Positions 35,339 through 44,391 of a stretch of DNA of 64,000 nucleotides are shown in pieces (the stretch's first letter is position 1; each line of letters opens with the position of its first letter). Under the pieces are notes generated by a model, which was not told the origin of the DNA, did not search any database, and was given only the letters and a program-made list of their open reading frames with translations. The stretch covers positions 124,001 to 188,000 of the forward strand of contig JBBPIE010000010.1 of NCBI GenBank assembly GCA_038040485.1. The letters run 5' to 3'. This stretch comes from Onstottus_B arcticum (lineage in GTDB: Bacteria > Acidobacteriota > Blastocatellia > UBA7656). The position numbers were made by a program, and so were the translations under genes.

Positions 35339-35789
35339 GCCTGTCATCCTCGATGCCGGTCCACTCGGTATGATTGCTCATCCGAGACCTAATCCTCAGA
35401 TAGCTGGGTGGTACAAAGGCATTGTCGGCAGCGGTGTTGAAGTCATGGTTCCTGAAGTTGCCGACTACGAGGTACGAAGAAGTTTCTTGCTGCGAGGACT
35501 CGAGAAAGCGCTCGCGCGCCTCGATGAACTTAAACAGGAACTGACCTATCTGCCTTTGACCACCCCTCAGATGCTGAAAGCGGCGGAGCTATGGGCGGAT
35601 TCGTGGAGAAAGGGACAGCCCACTTGTGATCCAAAGGAACTCGACTGTGATGTAATCCTGGCGGCGCAGGCTCTGTCGGTGTCGGTAAAAGCCATTGTCG
35701 CAACTGACAACATCAAGCATCTTGCTCGTTTCGTCGACGCCAGGCATTGGAATGACATAAGCGCCGAAGATTGTATGAACCCCCTCTGA
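35331..35789 (+). CDS. PIN-domain ribonuclease, VapC-like toxin
   Basis: The 152-residue protein (GTG start at 35331) has the PIN-fold acidic residues: Asp in VILDAGPLGMI near residue 8, Glu in EVADYEVRRS near 45, Asp in LDCDVILAAQAL near 105, and Asp in IVATDNIKHLARF near 125. Such proteins cut tRNA or mRNA using Mg ions. Overlap by eight bases with the upstream gene supports a toxin-antitoxin operon. All catalytic acids are present, so the enzyme is probably active. Confidence 0.82.
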   Translation: MNKPVILDAGPLGMIAHPRPNPQIAGWYKGIVGSGVEVMVPEVADYEVRRSFLLRGLEKALARLDELKQELTYLPLTTPQMLKAAELWADSWRKGQPTCDPKELDCDVILAAQALSVSVKAIVATDNIKHLARFVDARHWNDISAEDCMNPL

Positions 35790-35850
35790 AAGAGTTGAGA
35801 AACACCGCGCCCCACCAACTCAAAGCTGGCAGCTACCTCCACGCCGTTGC

Positions 35851-35856
35851 TATAGT
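35851..35856 (+). promoter_or_regulatory. -10 box directly before the NUDIX-MBL gene
   Basis: TATAGT lies six bases before ATG 35863, so transcription would start at or very near the A of the start codon. A -35 box is not convincing. Together with guaA this hints at leaderless transcripts in this organism. Confidence 0.35.
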
Positions 35857-35862
35857 CCCAGC

Positions 35863-37353
35863 ATGGCAGCGACACCTAAAGACGCGGCGGCGGTCATCCT
35901 GTTGAAGAATCCCGTCGATCCACAAATGTTCTGGGTCAAACGAAGCACGAAGCTCGCATTCATGGGTGGCTTTCATGCGTTTCCGGGCGGCCAACTAGAC
36001 AAAGAGGACGCGAGCGTTCCGATAGCTCACTCGGGCGAGAGTGACGCAACGCTGATGAGAGCTTGCGCGGCGCGTGAGTTCTTCGAAGAGGCGGGCGTGC
36101 TGCTCGCGCGTGGCGTCGAACGAGTCTCGCAGGAAAACCTCCTGGTGAGCCGGCACGCGCTTGAAGCAAAGCAGAAAAGCTTCAAACAGCTTCTCGAAGA
36201 TGACGACCTGCAGGTTGACGGCGCGGCTCTTATCGAAGCCGGCCGCTGGGTCACGCCGCCGTTTGCGCCGCGGCGATTCGACACGTGGTTCTTTCTCGCG
36301 TGGCTGCCCGAAGGCCAGGAGCCGTCAGTCGAGGTCGGCGAGCTTGAATCAGGCGAATGGATTCGGCCCAAAGACGCGGTAGCGCTGTGGCAACGCGGCG
36401 AGATCATAATGGCGCCGCCTACTCTTCACATCATCAGGACGCTTGCCGCAAACGCGGATCGTCTGGATCAGATGGCAGCGGCGCTCATCGCGGCGCCCGA
36501 AGCCCGGCGCGGTTCGGTTCGCCGCATCGAGTTCCGTCCTGGCATATTTTTGTTTCCCGTCAAGACGCCGACGCTTCCTCCGGCGACACACACCAACTGC
36601 TACATCGTCGGCGGCGACGAAGTTATCATCATCGATCCTGCGTCGCCTTATGAGGACGAGCAGCGAGCCCTGGACGAGTTCATCGACGAGTTGATTGCCG
36701 AAGGCCGGCGGGTAAGGGAAATCTTTCTGACTCATCATCACCCCGACCATACCGGCGGTGTGGATCACTTGAGCAAACGGCTGGGCGTGCCCGTCGCCGC
36801 TCACCGGCTGACCGCTCAGCGAGTTCAGCATTCGGTGGAGGTGAACCGGTTTGTTGAAGACAACGAGTTGATAGAGCTTGCGGGCGATCCGGGCTGGCGG
36901 CTGCGCGCGCTTCAGACGCCTGGGCATACTCGCGGGCACCTCTGCTTTTACGAAGAGAACACGGGCGCGATCCTGACCGGCGACCTCGTAGTTGGAATCG
37001 GCACCGTAGTCATCGACCCGCCCGAAGGAAACATGCGGCAGTATTTCGATTCGCTGGCCCGGCTGCTTTCGTTACCGAAACTCTCGTCGTTGTTTCCGGC
37101 GCACGGCCCCGCGATCGGTTCAGCTCGCGAGAAGCTCGAAGAGTACGTCGCGCATCGCACGTTGCGCGAGAGGAAGATTCTCGCAGCTGTACAGGCGGGT
37201 GCGTCGCTGCCAAATGAAATCGTGGAAGCAGCTTACACCGACGTGCATCCTTCGATGTACGGGTTGGCTGAGCGGTCAACGGTTGCGCACCTCGAGAAAC
37301 TTGAGGAAGAAGGGCGCGTGCGCCGCAACTCCACGGGTTATCAGGCGTGCTAG
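35863..37353 (+). CDS. NUDIX hydrolase fused to metallo-beta-lactamase-fold hydrolase
   Basis: The 496-residue protein has an N-terminal NUDIX domain (residues 1-200; MGGFHAFPGGQLD and the helix RACAAREFFEEAGVLL with the catalytic REx2EE core) and a metallo-beta-lactamase domain (about 230-430; zinc motif FLTHHHPDHTGG, the later LQTPGHTRGHLC, LTGDLVVG and FPAHGPAIG). A C-terminal winged-helix-like piece follows (STVAHLEKLEEEGRVRR), as in LACTB2-type hydrolases. It could hydrolyse an organic diphosphate (for example an acyl-CoA or nucleotide derivative) and then an ester or thioester. The substrate is not evident. The gene overlaps nothing and is followed eight bases later by a kinase gene. 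Confidence 0.87.
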   Translation: MAATPKDAAAVILLKNPVDPQMFWVKRSTKLAFMGGFHAFPGGQLDKEDASVPIAHSGESDATLMRACAAREFFEEAGVLLARGVERVSQENLLVSRHALEAKQKSFKQLLEDDDLQVDGAALIEAGRWVTPPFAPRRFDTWFFLAWLPEGQEPSVEVGELESGEWIRPKDAVALWQRGEIIMAPPTLHIIRTLAANADRLDQMAAALIAAPEARRGSVRRIEFRPGIFLFPVKTPTLPPATHTNCYIVGGDEVIIIDPASPYEDEQRALDEFIDELIAEGRRVREIFLTHHHPDHTGGVDHLSKRLGVPVAAHRLTAQRVQHSVEVNRFVEDNELIELAGDPGWRLRALQTPGHTRGHLCFYEENTGAILTGDLVVGIGTVVIDPPEGNMRQYFDSLARLLSLPKLSSLFPAHGPAIGSAREKLEEYVAHRTLRERKILAAVQAGASLPNEIVEAAYTDVHPSMYGLAERSTVAHLEKLEEEGRVRRNSTGYQAC

Positions 37354-37360
37354 CTTTTAA

Positions 37361-37897
37361 TTGAACGAAATCGTTATTCCTCGGAACACACTTATCGTTC
37401 TTTGCGGTCCTGCGGGCTGCGGCAAATCGACGTGGGCTGCCGGGCACTTCTCATCCACTCAGGTCGTTTCTTCCGACGCGTGCCGAGCGATTGTCTCGGA
37501 TGACCCGGCCAACCAGCAGGCGACGCCTCAGGCGTTTCACTTGATGAACGTCATCATCGAACAGCGGCTTGCGCTTGGTCGCCTCTCCGTCGCCGACGCC
37601 ACCAGCGTGACGCGACAGGACCGCAAGCAGTTCTTGAAGATCGCCAGGCGATTCAACTTCCACGCCGCGCTGGTAGTCTTCAACATTCCGTTGGATGTGT
37701 GTCTCGCGCGCAACTCAAAACGCGATCCCGTTGTTCCCAGGCAGGCGATCGCTTCGCAACACTCCTTGCTCGAAGCGTCGCTTTCTACAATAGGTTCCGA
37801 GGGGTTTGACTTTACCTATGTCCTCGACGAAGCCGCGCAGTCGGGAATGAACGTGAAGATCAGTCGCCGGTCTCAACCGGCGTCTCGGAAGGCTTAA
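37361..37897 (+). CDS. Pnkp-like polynucleotide 5'-kinase domain protein
   Basis: The 178-residue P-loop protein has Walker A GPAGCGKSTWA, then STQVVSSDACRAIVSDDP, ATPQAFHLM, the DATSVTRQDRKQFLKIAR block and VVFNIPLDVCLARNSKRDPVV. The order matches the kinase domain of bacterial Pnkp, the RNA repair enzyme, which phosphorylates 5'-OH ends. Here it is free-standing: no phosphatase or ligase domain and no hen1 neighbour. The start is TTG 37361, eight bases after the NUDIX-MBL stop, so probably cotranscribed. Its 3' end overlaps the 3' end of cstA by 38 bases. Confidence 0.75.
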   Translation: MNEIVIPRNTLIVLCGPAGCGKSTWAAGHFSSTQVVSSDACRAIVSDDPANQQATPQAFHLMNVIIEQRLALGRLSVADATSVTRQDRKQFLKIARRFNFHAALVVFNIPLDVCLARNSKRDPVVPRQAIASQHSLLEASLSTIGSEGFDFTYVLDEAAQSGMNVKISRRSQPASRKA

Positions 37898-39713
37898 GCG
37901 GGCCTCGCAGGGTACGACGCCAGTGCAGTATCGAATCTGTTAGCACGATGACTACGCAGGTCATCATTATCGCTGTGAGCGTCGTGTTCAAGTAACCGCG
38001 AAATGCAGTCTCCGGTTTCGCGGTTTCTCTCAAGAAATTGTCGAAGATCGACCGCCACCCCGCAGTCAGCGTCGTCGTAGCCACAAACACGAGCGGCGTG
38101 ATCGTCACCCATGCATACTTAGCCTTGCCCGAGTTGATTATCACCGTTGTGCCGACACACAAAGCTATCGCCGCCAGAAGCTGGTTGGCGATGCCGAACA
38201 TCGGCCAGATCGTCGAGATCGAACCGGTGCGAATGAAGTAGGCCCAGCCGGCGACTATCAACGCGGACGTGATGACCGCGCCGGGTATCCAGTCGGGACG
38301 TTCGAGCGGCTTGTGAAAGCGGCCGAGGAACTCCCCGAGCATGAATCTGGCGACACGAGTGCCGGTGTCTATCGTGGTGAGGATAAACAGAGCTTCGAAC
38401 ATGATTGCAAAGTGATACCAGTACTTCATCAGCCCGCGCATTCCCGGGATCGAGTTGAAGATCTGCGCTATTCCCACCGCAAGCGTGACCGCGCCGCCAG
38501 TCCGCCCCCTCAAGTTCTTCTCGCCGGTTTCCTGGGTCAGCTCTTCAAGCTTCTGTTCGTGCAGGTCGAAGCCCTCGACGCTGTTGGTCTCAACAAACTG
38601 AACGTAGTCAACCCGCGCGCGATCCACATTGATCGAGAAGTAGTCGCCCGGCAACAACGAGGTCGCGGCGACCAGCGCGACGACTCCGACCAGTCCTTCC
38701 ATCAGCATGCTTCCGTAGCCGATCATTCGCGCGTCAGATTCTTTGTTGATCATCTTCGGCGTCGTGCCCGAGCTGATCAGCGAATGAAATCCCGATATCG
38801 CGCCGCAGGCAATCGTGATGAAGACGAAGGGGAACAACTTGCCGGGAATGATCGGTCCGCCGCCCGCTGCGAATGGCGTTACCGCGGGCATATTGAGACG
38901 CGGCGCTACTACGATCACACCTATGATCAGAAACGCAACCGTGCCGATCTTCATGAACGAGCTGAGGTAGTCGCGCGGACAAAGCAGCATCCAAACAGGC
39001 AAGACCGACGCGATGAAGCCGTAGCCCGCCATCATGTAAGTGATCGTCGATTCCGAAAAAGTGAAGCTCGACGCGAGCGATGATTCGGCAATCCTCCCTC
39101 CCAGGATGACCGCGATGAACAGCCCGATGACTCCGAGAATCGTCGCCTCGGCTATCTTGCCTTTGCGAAAGCGATACATGTACAGGCCCATGAACAGTGC
39201 AAGCGGGATCGTGAATCCAACCGTGAAGGTGCCCCACGGGCTTTCACCAAGAGCTTTCACCACCACAAGCCCCAGCCCCGCAAGCGCGATGACTACGATG
39301 AACAGGATCGCGATTCCGGTGACGAGTCCGGATAGCGGGCTGATCTCGGTCCGAGCGATCTCGGCAAGCGACTTGCCTCGTCTCCTCACCGAAGAAACGA
39401 GAATCACAAAGTCGTGCACCGCGCCGCCGATCGTCACGCCTATGACCAGCCACAGCAAGCCGGGAAGGAAGCCAAACTGCGCGGCAAGCACGGGGCCTAC
39501 AAGCGGACCGGCGCCCGAGATCGCGGCGAAGTGATGTCCGAACAACACCCACTTGTTCGTAGGATAGTAGTTCTGGCCGTCATACAGCGTGTGTGCGGGA
39601 GTCTCTCGCGAGTCGTCAAGCGCCAGGACTCTGGCCGCGATAAACGCGCTGTAATAGCGATAGGCGATCGCCAGGACACACAACACGCCAATCATTATCG
39701 GAAGTGCGCTCAT
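37860..39713 (-). CDS. cstA: Carbon starvation protein CstA family peptide/pyruvate transporter
   Basis: The 617-residue inner-membrane protein (start ATG 39713, MSALPIMIGVLCVLA) has the CstA hallmarks: DGQNYYPTNKWVLFGHHFAAI, GAGPLVGPVLAAQFGFLP, GGAVHDFVILVSSVRRRGKSL, ISSGTTPKMINKESD and LFILTTIDTGTRVARFM. More than 14 helices are expected. The family imports peptides or pyruvate under carbon limitation. The C-terminal helices show SGKAKYAWVTITPLVFV as usual. It is shorter than the E. coli protein but complete in this family. It converges with the Pnkp-like gene. Confidence 0.92.
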   Translation of the reverse strand: MSALPIMIGVLCVLAIAYRYYSAFIAARVLALDDSRETPAHTLYDGQNYYPTNKWVLFGHHFAAISGAGPLVGPVLAAQFGFLPGLLWLVIGVTIGGAVHDFVILVSSVRRRGKSLAEIARTEISPLSGLVTGIAILFIVVIALAGLGLVVVKALGESPWGTFTVGFTIPLALFMGLYMYRFRKGKIAEATILGVIGLFIAVILGGRIAESSLASSFTFSESTITYMMAGYGFIASVLPVWMLLCPRDYLSSFMKIGTVAFLIIGVIVVAPRLNMPAVTPFAAGGGPIIPGKLFPFVFITIACGAISGFHSLISSGTTPKMINKESDARMIGYGSMLMEGLVGVVALVAATSLLPGDYFSINVDRARVDYVQFVETNSVEGFDLHEQKLEELTQETGEKNLRGRTGGAVTLAVGIAQIFNSIPGMRGLMKYWYHFAIMFEALFILTTIDTGTRVARFMLGEFLGRFHKPLERPDWIPGAVITSALIVAGWAYFIRTGSISTIWPMFGIANQLLAAIALCVGTTVIINSGKAKYAWVTITPLVFVATTTLTAGWRSIFDNFLRETAKPETAFRGYLNTTLTAIMMTCVVIVLTDSILHWRRTLRGPLKPSETPVETGD

Positions 39714-39830
39714 TCGATACCCTAGAGTCGCGGCCGAAACCGCATCATACATTGTCTGAGTATTATTGGATGGTGATGCTAGTGGATCGATTGGGGAGTG
39801 TCAAACTCGGCTCAACCACGAAGTTGAAGA

Positions 39831-39860
39831 AGCCCGCTCACAACTCAATGTGAGCGGGCT
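39831..39860 (-). terminator. Hairpin terminator after the nuclease gene
   Basis: An 11-base-pair perfect stem AGCCCGCTCAC/GTGAGCGGGCT with an eight-base loop lies 24 bases beyond the nuclease stop. On the minus strand it is followed by TCTTCAACTT, a weak U-tract. Confidence 0.65.
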
Positions 39861-39883
39861 CCTTGCTTGAGCGATGTCGCTGT

Positions 39884-42800
39884 TTATTTGAACTTGAAGT
39901 TCGCTCGATAAGTGGTACCGTCAATCAACTTCACAACCAGTTGACGACACGTGTTCGCCCAGGCCTTATCTGTCTTCCAGACGTATGTGTACACGTTAGT
40001 GGTTGGATCGAAGGATAGGCCGGTCGATCCAGCCGCTATGGTTCCCTCGATGCCTGGAACCTCAGCCGTCGAGTCACAGGCGATTTGCTGCGACTTTGGA
40101 TAGCCGATCGCGAAGATGCTCAGTCCTTTGTTCCCGCCCAGACTGAACTTGACCGCCACACTCGCACCAGCCTTCACAGGGTTTATCGTCGGGAAATTCT
40201 CAACCGGCTGGAAGAAACCGGTGAAGTTAAAGATCACAAACACGGTCGCCTCGTCGGTTGCAGTAAGACCACCATCATCGGTGACTTGCACCTTGATCGT
40301 ATGCGTGCCAGGAGCAGTCAATGCGGCAGCCGAAAAGGTCGCGGTCTGGCCCGGCGTCTCAAAGCTGCCATTGTTGTCGAGGTCCCAGGCATAGGTGAGA
40401 GTCCCGCCGTTCGGGTCGCTCCCCACCGCACTTACAAGGACGGAACCCCCTTCAACCACCGAGTACGGTCCGCCCGCATCGACTGTCGGCGGCGCGTTGA
40501 GAATCAGGCCAACGACAACCGGGTCATGATCAGACGCGCGGAATGCGCCCGGATCATAGAACGTATTAACCTGATTGACTGTCTTGAACTCGACGTTGTA
40601 GTCGAGGACGACCGGCTCGTCAGCATTGACATGCCACTCGGTCGCGCCTGTTACTTGCGGAGACAGGGTTGCGCTGGCCAGCGCGTGATCAAGATAGCCT
40701 GACTGCCCGTCGAATTGGTATGAGTAGGCCTCGGCTCCCACGAAGGCATTGATCAGATCAGTGTAGCCGCCGGTCTTGATCGCGGCAATCGGGTCTTCCT
40801 TAGCATAGGAATTGTAATCGCCAATCATCAAAAAGTCCGGATCGCCGCTACCGGTGGGATCAGTCGCCAGCCAGTTGACCAGCGCCGTAGCGGCTGCGGT
40901 CCGAGTCAAGTTACAGTTGCCCTGGCCATCGCCCGTATCAGGGTCACCTATGTCAGCGCAGGCGGAGCCCTTTGACTTCAAGTGGTTGACCACGACTGTA
41001 AACTTCGCGGTCGTTGAAATCTGACTAAACGTCTGAGCCAGCGCCGGACGATTTCTTGTGTCAATGAACAGGGGGTCCACCAACGTATTGAGGATTGCGT
41101 GTGAGCCGACAGGCGTGACGGTCGCGGGCTTATAGATTATCGCCACGCGAATCTCATCTGTCCCAACCACTCCTGTGTTGATGAAACTGTAAGTACCTGG
41201 CGCCGTCGCGGCGTTCAGGCCGGCTACAAGGTCTTCAATGGCGCTGTTGGGAGTCGCGTCATTTTCCATTTCACTCAACCCAGCGATATCCGGATTGATG
41301 GCCGTAATCACGTTGATGATCTTGTCTCTCTGGCGTGTGAACTCGAGGGGAGTGTTTGCGCCTCGCGAGGTCGGGAACCCTCCGCCTAGTCCATTCCCGT
41401 TGAAATAATTCAAGACGTTGAGGCCGGCGACCTTCAGCGTGCCGCCGACAGCAGCGGGTGCAGCCGGTCGCGGGTTGTCCGCGGTAAAGCTGATCGGGCC
41501 CACCGGCTGCACGCGGTAAAGCCCGAACCTCTGCTCCAGAACGCCGGTCAGGCCGCTGACCTTGTAACCCACCCGCAGAGTGTTGAAGGCGCTCAACCCC
41601 GGAGCAGGATAAAGCGTCGGGTCGATGTTTTGAAGGTTGTTGGCGTCATCCAGCACTATGCGGCTGCGGTCGTTGAGGCTTTGTTGCGCGATAGCCGCTG
41701 CGCCGGGCGTCGTGATGTTGGTCGGATTTAGCCGGCGTCCATTTACAGAAAGACCTACTTCCCCAAAACGGCCAAGAGTGAAGTTGTCTGTAACGGTCAG
41801 GTCTTGCGAGATATTGATCAGCATCCCCTCGTAGCGTTCCCAATCACCGATGCTTGCGACGGGAAGCGTGACGCCAGTAGTCGTGACGCTGTTGCCGGAA
41901 CTACAGATAGTGACGGCTGAGACACTTGTCAGTTCGGTCAAGGTAACGCCGCTGGTTAGAAACTCAGTGACGGTGCCCTTTACACGAACCTTATCACCGA
42001 CATTGACGGCGAAGCTGAAGTTGAAGACAAAGATCCCTTCTGAGGTGGCCGGATCAGCATCGGCATCGGCATCTTCCTCCTGCACGAAGAAGCCACCAAA
42101 CGAGCTGGCTCCCTGGTAGTCGCCGATGACAATACCCTCGATTACCACATTCGTTGCTCCCACTAGCGGACTGGTCGGACCGCTACCCTGGATGGCGTGA
42201 ATAAAAGTAGCCGGGTCGCCACAGACCAATACAACCGGCGTGGAAAAGCTGAAAGCAAAGTCTGCTGCCATAAGGTCTGGCGGATCATTCGTATCCTGGT
42301 CAGTCACTCCGCTCGCCAGAACTGTCACGGTGATCGTTTCGTTATTCACGAAATCGACACTCGGATCGAGGACGAAGGAGATCGGGCCGCCGCTCACGCC
42401 AGCAGCATGGGAGCCGCTTGAGCTGCCGTTGATCGTGAACCACGTGGGGCTCAGGTTTACAGGTTCGCTGAAGTTGACTGTGATATTAGCATTTAGAGAA
42501 ACGTTGAGAGCGCCGTTGATAGGAGCAGTGCTTGATACTATTGGCGCCGCATCGCCAACGTCGGGTGTGAGCGAGAAATTGTCTACTGCCAGACCATCAT
42601 CGGAGCCTGCTGGATCAAAATCTAGCCAGCGAATGAAGAATGAAGCGCCGTTGGGGATGGTTAATCCGGCAATCGTAAAACTGATGCTGGTTCGATTTGC
42701 CGCCGCGTTGCCGTCCTTAGCCCCAGTCGTCACAGTATTCGGCGTTGTAAAATCGAGCGCATCTACATCAATGTAGGTTCCGGTCGTCGTCAAATCCGTC

Positions 42801-43387
42801 GCATCCAGGCTGTACTGAAAATCGATGCGGTCGGTTCGAGCCGCCGCTCCAAGGCGCCACTCCTCGCCGGTGTACGAGACAGCAAGCGAGCTAACAGTGC
42901 TGCCTGTGTTGTTGGTGAATTTCGCCCCGAAGAACGGAAACAAGGTACCGCTGCGTAGCGCGCCGAGAGCCCGCTCAGTGGCGCTGGTAGTTCCGTAGCT
43001 GCAGATATCGCCAGTCGCGCTTCCACCGTTATCGCCGGCGTACTGCTCGTTGTCGCGAGCGCCTCCTCCAGTTTCGGTGATGTACCAACCCGTCGGCAGC
43101 GCGCTGTTGGTTGTGCCGGCGATTGCCAGCGTATCGAAGTTCTCCGTGCTTGGCGATCCTAAAGTCGTCAGGCTGATTGAACCCGTGCCCGTGTCCGCGA
43201 AACTCGCGGGAAGCAAGCCCAGGAACACAACCGGCAAAGCAATCGCCGCCAGCGCGATAGTGAACGTTAACCAGTAGCTTTTCAATGATCGCCCTGGCCT
43301 TGCGCCGAGCGCCGTTCGTGTTTTGTTAAGAGAACCCATCGCGGAGCGAGCGCGCTCTGCAAGAGAAGCCGTGACTGATATTTTCAT
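39884..43387 (-). CDS. ExeM/NucH-type secreted endonuclease with Ig-like, PKD and PxKF domains
   Basis: The 1167-residue protein has a signal anchor/peptide at about 40-65 (IALAAIALPVVFLGLLPASFA). Modules in order: an N-terminal beta domain (70-275), a bacterial Ig-like domain (about 285-385, VSSTAPINGALNVSLNANIT), an OB-fold-like domain (about 400-500), the endonuclease/exonuclease/phosphatase domain (about 645-985: LNVLNYFN, LSEMENDA, VVNHLKSKGS, MIGDYNSYAKED, GYLDHALA, RASDHDPVVV), a PKD domain (about 990-1070) and a PxKF C-terminal domain (AGASVAVKFSLGG to the end). It probably degrades extracellular DNA for nutrients or biofilm turnover. The catalytic Asp-His pair is intact. Confidence 0.9.
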   Translation of the reverse strand: MKISVTASLAERARSAMGSLNKTRTALGARPGRSLKSYWLTFTIALAAIALPVVFLGLLPASFADTGTGSISLTTLGSPSTENFDTLAIAGTTNSALPTGWYITETGGGARDNEQYAGDNGGSATGDICSYGTTSATERALGALRSGTLFPFFGAKFTNNTGSTVSSLAVSYTGEEWRLGAAARTDRIDFQYSLDATDLTTTGTYIDVDALDFTTPNTVTTGAKDGNAAANRTSISFTIAGLTIPNGASFFIRWLDFDPAGSDDGLAVDNFSLTPDVGDAAPIVSSTAPINGALNVSLNANITVNFSEPVNLSPTWFTINGSSSGSHAAGVSGGPISFVLDPSVDFVNNETITVTVLASGVTDQDTNDPPDLMAADFAFSFSTPVVLVCGDPATFIHAIQGSGPTSPLVGATNVVIEGIVIGDYQGASSFGGFFVQEEDADADADPATSEGIFVFNFSFAVNVGDKVRVKGTVTEFLTSGVTLTELTSVSAVTICSSGNSVTTTGVTLPVASIGDWERYEGMLINISQDLTVTDNFTLGRFGEVGLSVNGRRLNPTNITTPGAAAIAQQSLNDRSRIVLDDANNLQNIDPTLYPAPGLSAFNTLRVGYKVSGLTGVLEQRFGLYRVQPVGPISFTADNPRPAAPAAVGGTLKVAGLNVLNYFNGNGLGGGFPTSRGANTPLEFTRQRDKIINVITAINPDIAGLSEMENDATPNSAIEDLVAGLNAATAPGTYSFINTGVVGTDEIRVAIIYKPATVTPVGSHAILNTLVDPLFIDTRNRPALAQTFSQISTTAKFTVVVNHLKSKGSACADIGDPDTGDGQGNCNLTRTAAATALVNWLATDPTGSGDPDFLMIGDYNSYAKEDPIAAIKTGGYTDLINAFVGAEAYSYQFDGQSGYLDHALASATLSPQVTGATEWHVNADEPVVLDYNVEFKTVNQVNTFYDPGAFRASDHDPVVVGLILNAPPTVDAGGPYSVVEGGSVLVSAVGSDPNGGTLTYAWDLDNNGSFETPGQTATFSAAALTAPGTHTIKVQVTDDGGLTATDEATVFVIFNFTGFFQPVENFPTINPVKAGASVAVKFSLGGNKGLSIFAIGYPKSQQIACDSTAEVPGIEGTIAAGSTGLSFDPTTNVYTYVWKTDKAWANTCRQLVVKLIDGTTYRANFKFK

Positions 43388-43488
43388 GATTTATCCTTCG
43401 GTCCGGTCTGGCCGCCTCGGAGACACACCACCGCGCAACCCACGGACCATGTCCTTTTACTTTTCCACTTGATCCTTCAGAAACAAAC

Positions 43489-43506
43489 CTGACAGAGCGC
43501 TGTCAG
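43489..43506. promoter_or_regulatory. Operator-like inverted repeat upstream of the nuclease gene
   Basis: CTGACAG-AGCG-CTGTCAG is a perfect 7-base inverted repeat about 100 bases upstream of the nuclease ATG (43387). The dyad with a four-base centre suits a dimeric regulator, but none can be named. Confidence 0.4.
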
Positions 43507-43668
43507 GCAGTGCGAGATGATAACGGCCAACGAGCACCAAGCGCAAGCTGCGCAGCATTAAATCAATCTGAACTACATCGCGACTCCTCATGATCCAGTG
43601 CAACGCTCGCAGAGCCGGACGTGTCAATCGAACTTCTCAGCGCCACCCGGGCCTTAAGTCGCCCAGGG

Positions 43669-43698
43669 TTGACGTGGACCACCTCCGCCAAGTATGTT
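43669..43698 (+). promoter_or_regulatory. Promoter of the tetR-efflux operon
   Basis: TTGACG at 43669-43674, an 18-base spacer and TATGTT at 43693-43698. Transcription would start near 43705, inside the palindromic operator. Confidence 0.6.
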
Positions 43699-43714
43699 AG
43701 TACTCACTTACTTG
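43689..43714. promoter_or_regulatory. TetR-type operator overlapping the -10 box and start site
   Basis: A dyad AAGTATGTTAGT/ACTCACTTACTT is centred near 43702; 20 of 24 positions match their reverse complement. It covers the -10 box and the predicted transcription start. The encoded TetR protein begins 16 bases downstream, so autorepression of the whole efflux operon is the simplest reading. Confidence 0.65.
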
Positions 43715-43729
43715 AGCGGAGGAAAGTCG

Positions 43730-44371
43730 ATGGTTTCAGCAGCACCCCACAAGGCGCATCCGTCGAGGATGACCGGCGAGAACAGACGCCAGCAAATAGT
43801 CGCCGTCGCGGCCGAGCTGTTCGCGAGCAAGGGCTTCAGCGGCACCACCACCAAAGAGATCGCTGAGGGCGCCGGGGTTAGCGAAGCCATCATCTTTCGG
43901 CATTTCGCCAGCAAGGATCAACTCTATGCCGCCATTCTCGACTTCAAAGTCAAACAGGGCACCGAGAGAATGAAGGCGCAGCTCGAAGAAGCCGCGAGCC
44001 GCAAGGACGACCGCGCGTTCTTTGGCTCATTGGCTTTGGAGATGCTCGAGTTTCATTCCAAGGACAGGACATTCATGCGCCTGCTGCTGTTCAGCGCTCT
44101 CGAAGGCCACGAGCTCTCCAACATCTTTTTCGATTCAACAGCTCGCGACATAAAGAACCACATTCGTAAGTACATCAAACAGCGCACCTCGGATGGCGCG
44201 TTCCGCGCGATCGATCCCGCCGTCGCCGCCCGCGCGTTCGTCGGCATGGTCTTGCATCAGGTTCAAGCTCGCATCATTTTCAAAGACGACGACGTAAAGC
44301 TTTCTAATCGGCAAATCGCAGATCGCTTCGTGGAGATATTCCTCAACGGCGTTCGCGACTCCGAGGCTTGA
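43730..44371 (+). CDS. TetR/AcrR-family transcriptional regulator
   Basis: The 213-residue protein (start ATG 43730, GGAGG eight bases upstream) has the TetR N-terminal helix-turn-helix: RRQQIVAVAAELFASKGFSG then TTKEIAEGAGVSEAIIFRHF and SKDQLYAAIL. The C-terminal 150 residues are helical and should bind a ligand such as a drug or metabolite. It is the first gene of an efflux operon (MFP, RND, outer-membrane factor) and very likely represses it from the dyad at 43689-43714. Confidence 0.92.
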   Translation: MVSAAPHKAHPSRMTGENRRQQIVAVAAELFASKGFSGTTTKEIAEGAGVSEAIIFRHFASKDQLYAAILDFKVKQGTERMKAQLEEAASRKDDRAFFGSLALEMLEFHSKDRTFMRLLLFSALEGHELSNIFFDSTARDIKNHIRKYIKQRTSDGAFRAIDPAVAARAFVGMVLHQVQARIIFKDDDVKLSNRQIADRFVEIFLNGVRDSEA

Positions 44372-44391
44372 AGAAACACGGGTAATTGCAG

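Larger units (their letters stand above)
43388..43729. other. Regulatory gap between the nuclease gene and tetR
   Basis: About 340 bases between divergent genes. It holds a CTGACAG inverted repeat (43489-43506) on the nuclease side and the tetR promoter/operator (43669-43714) on the other. No coding frame is seen. Confidence 0.55.
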
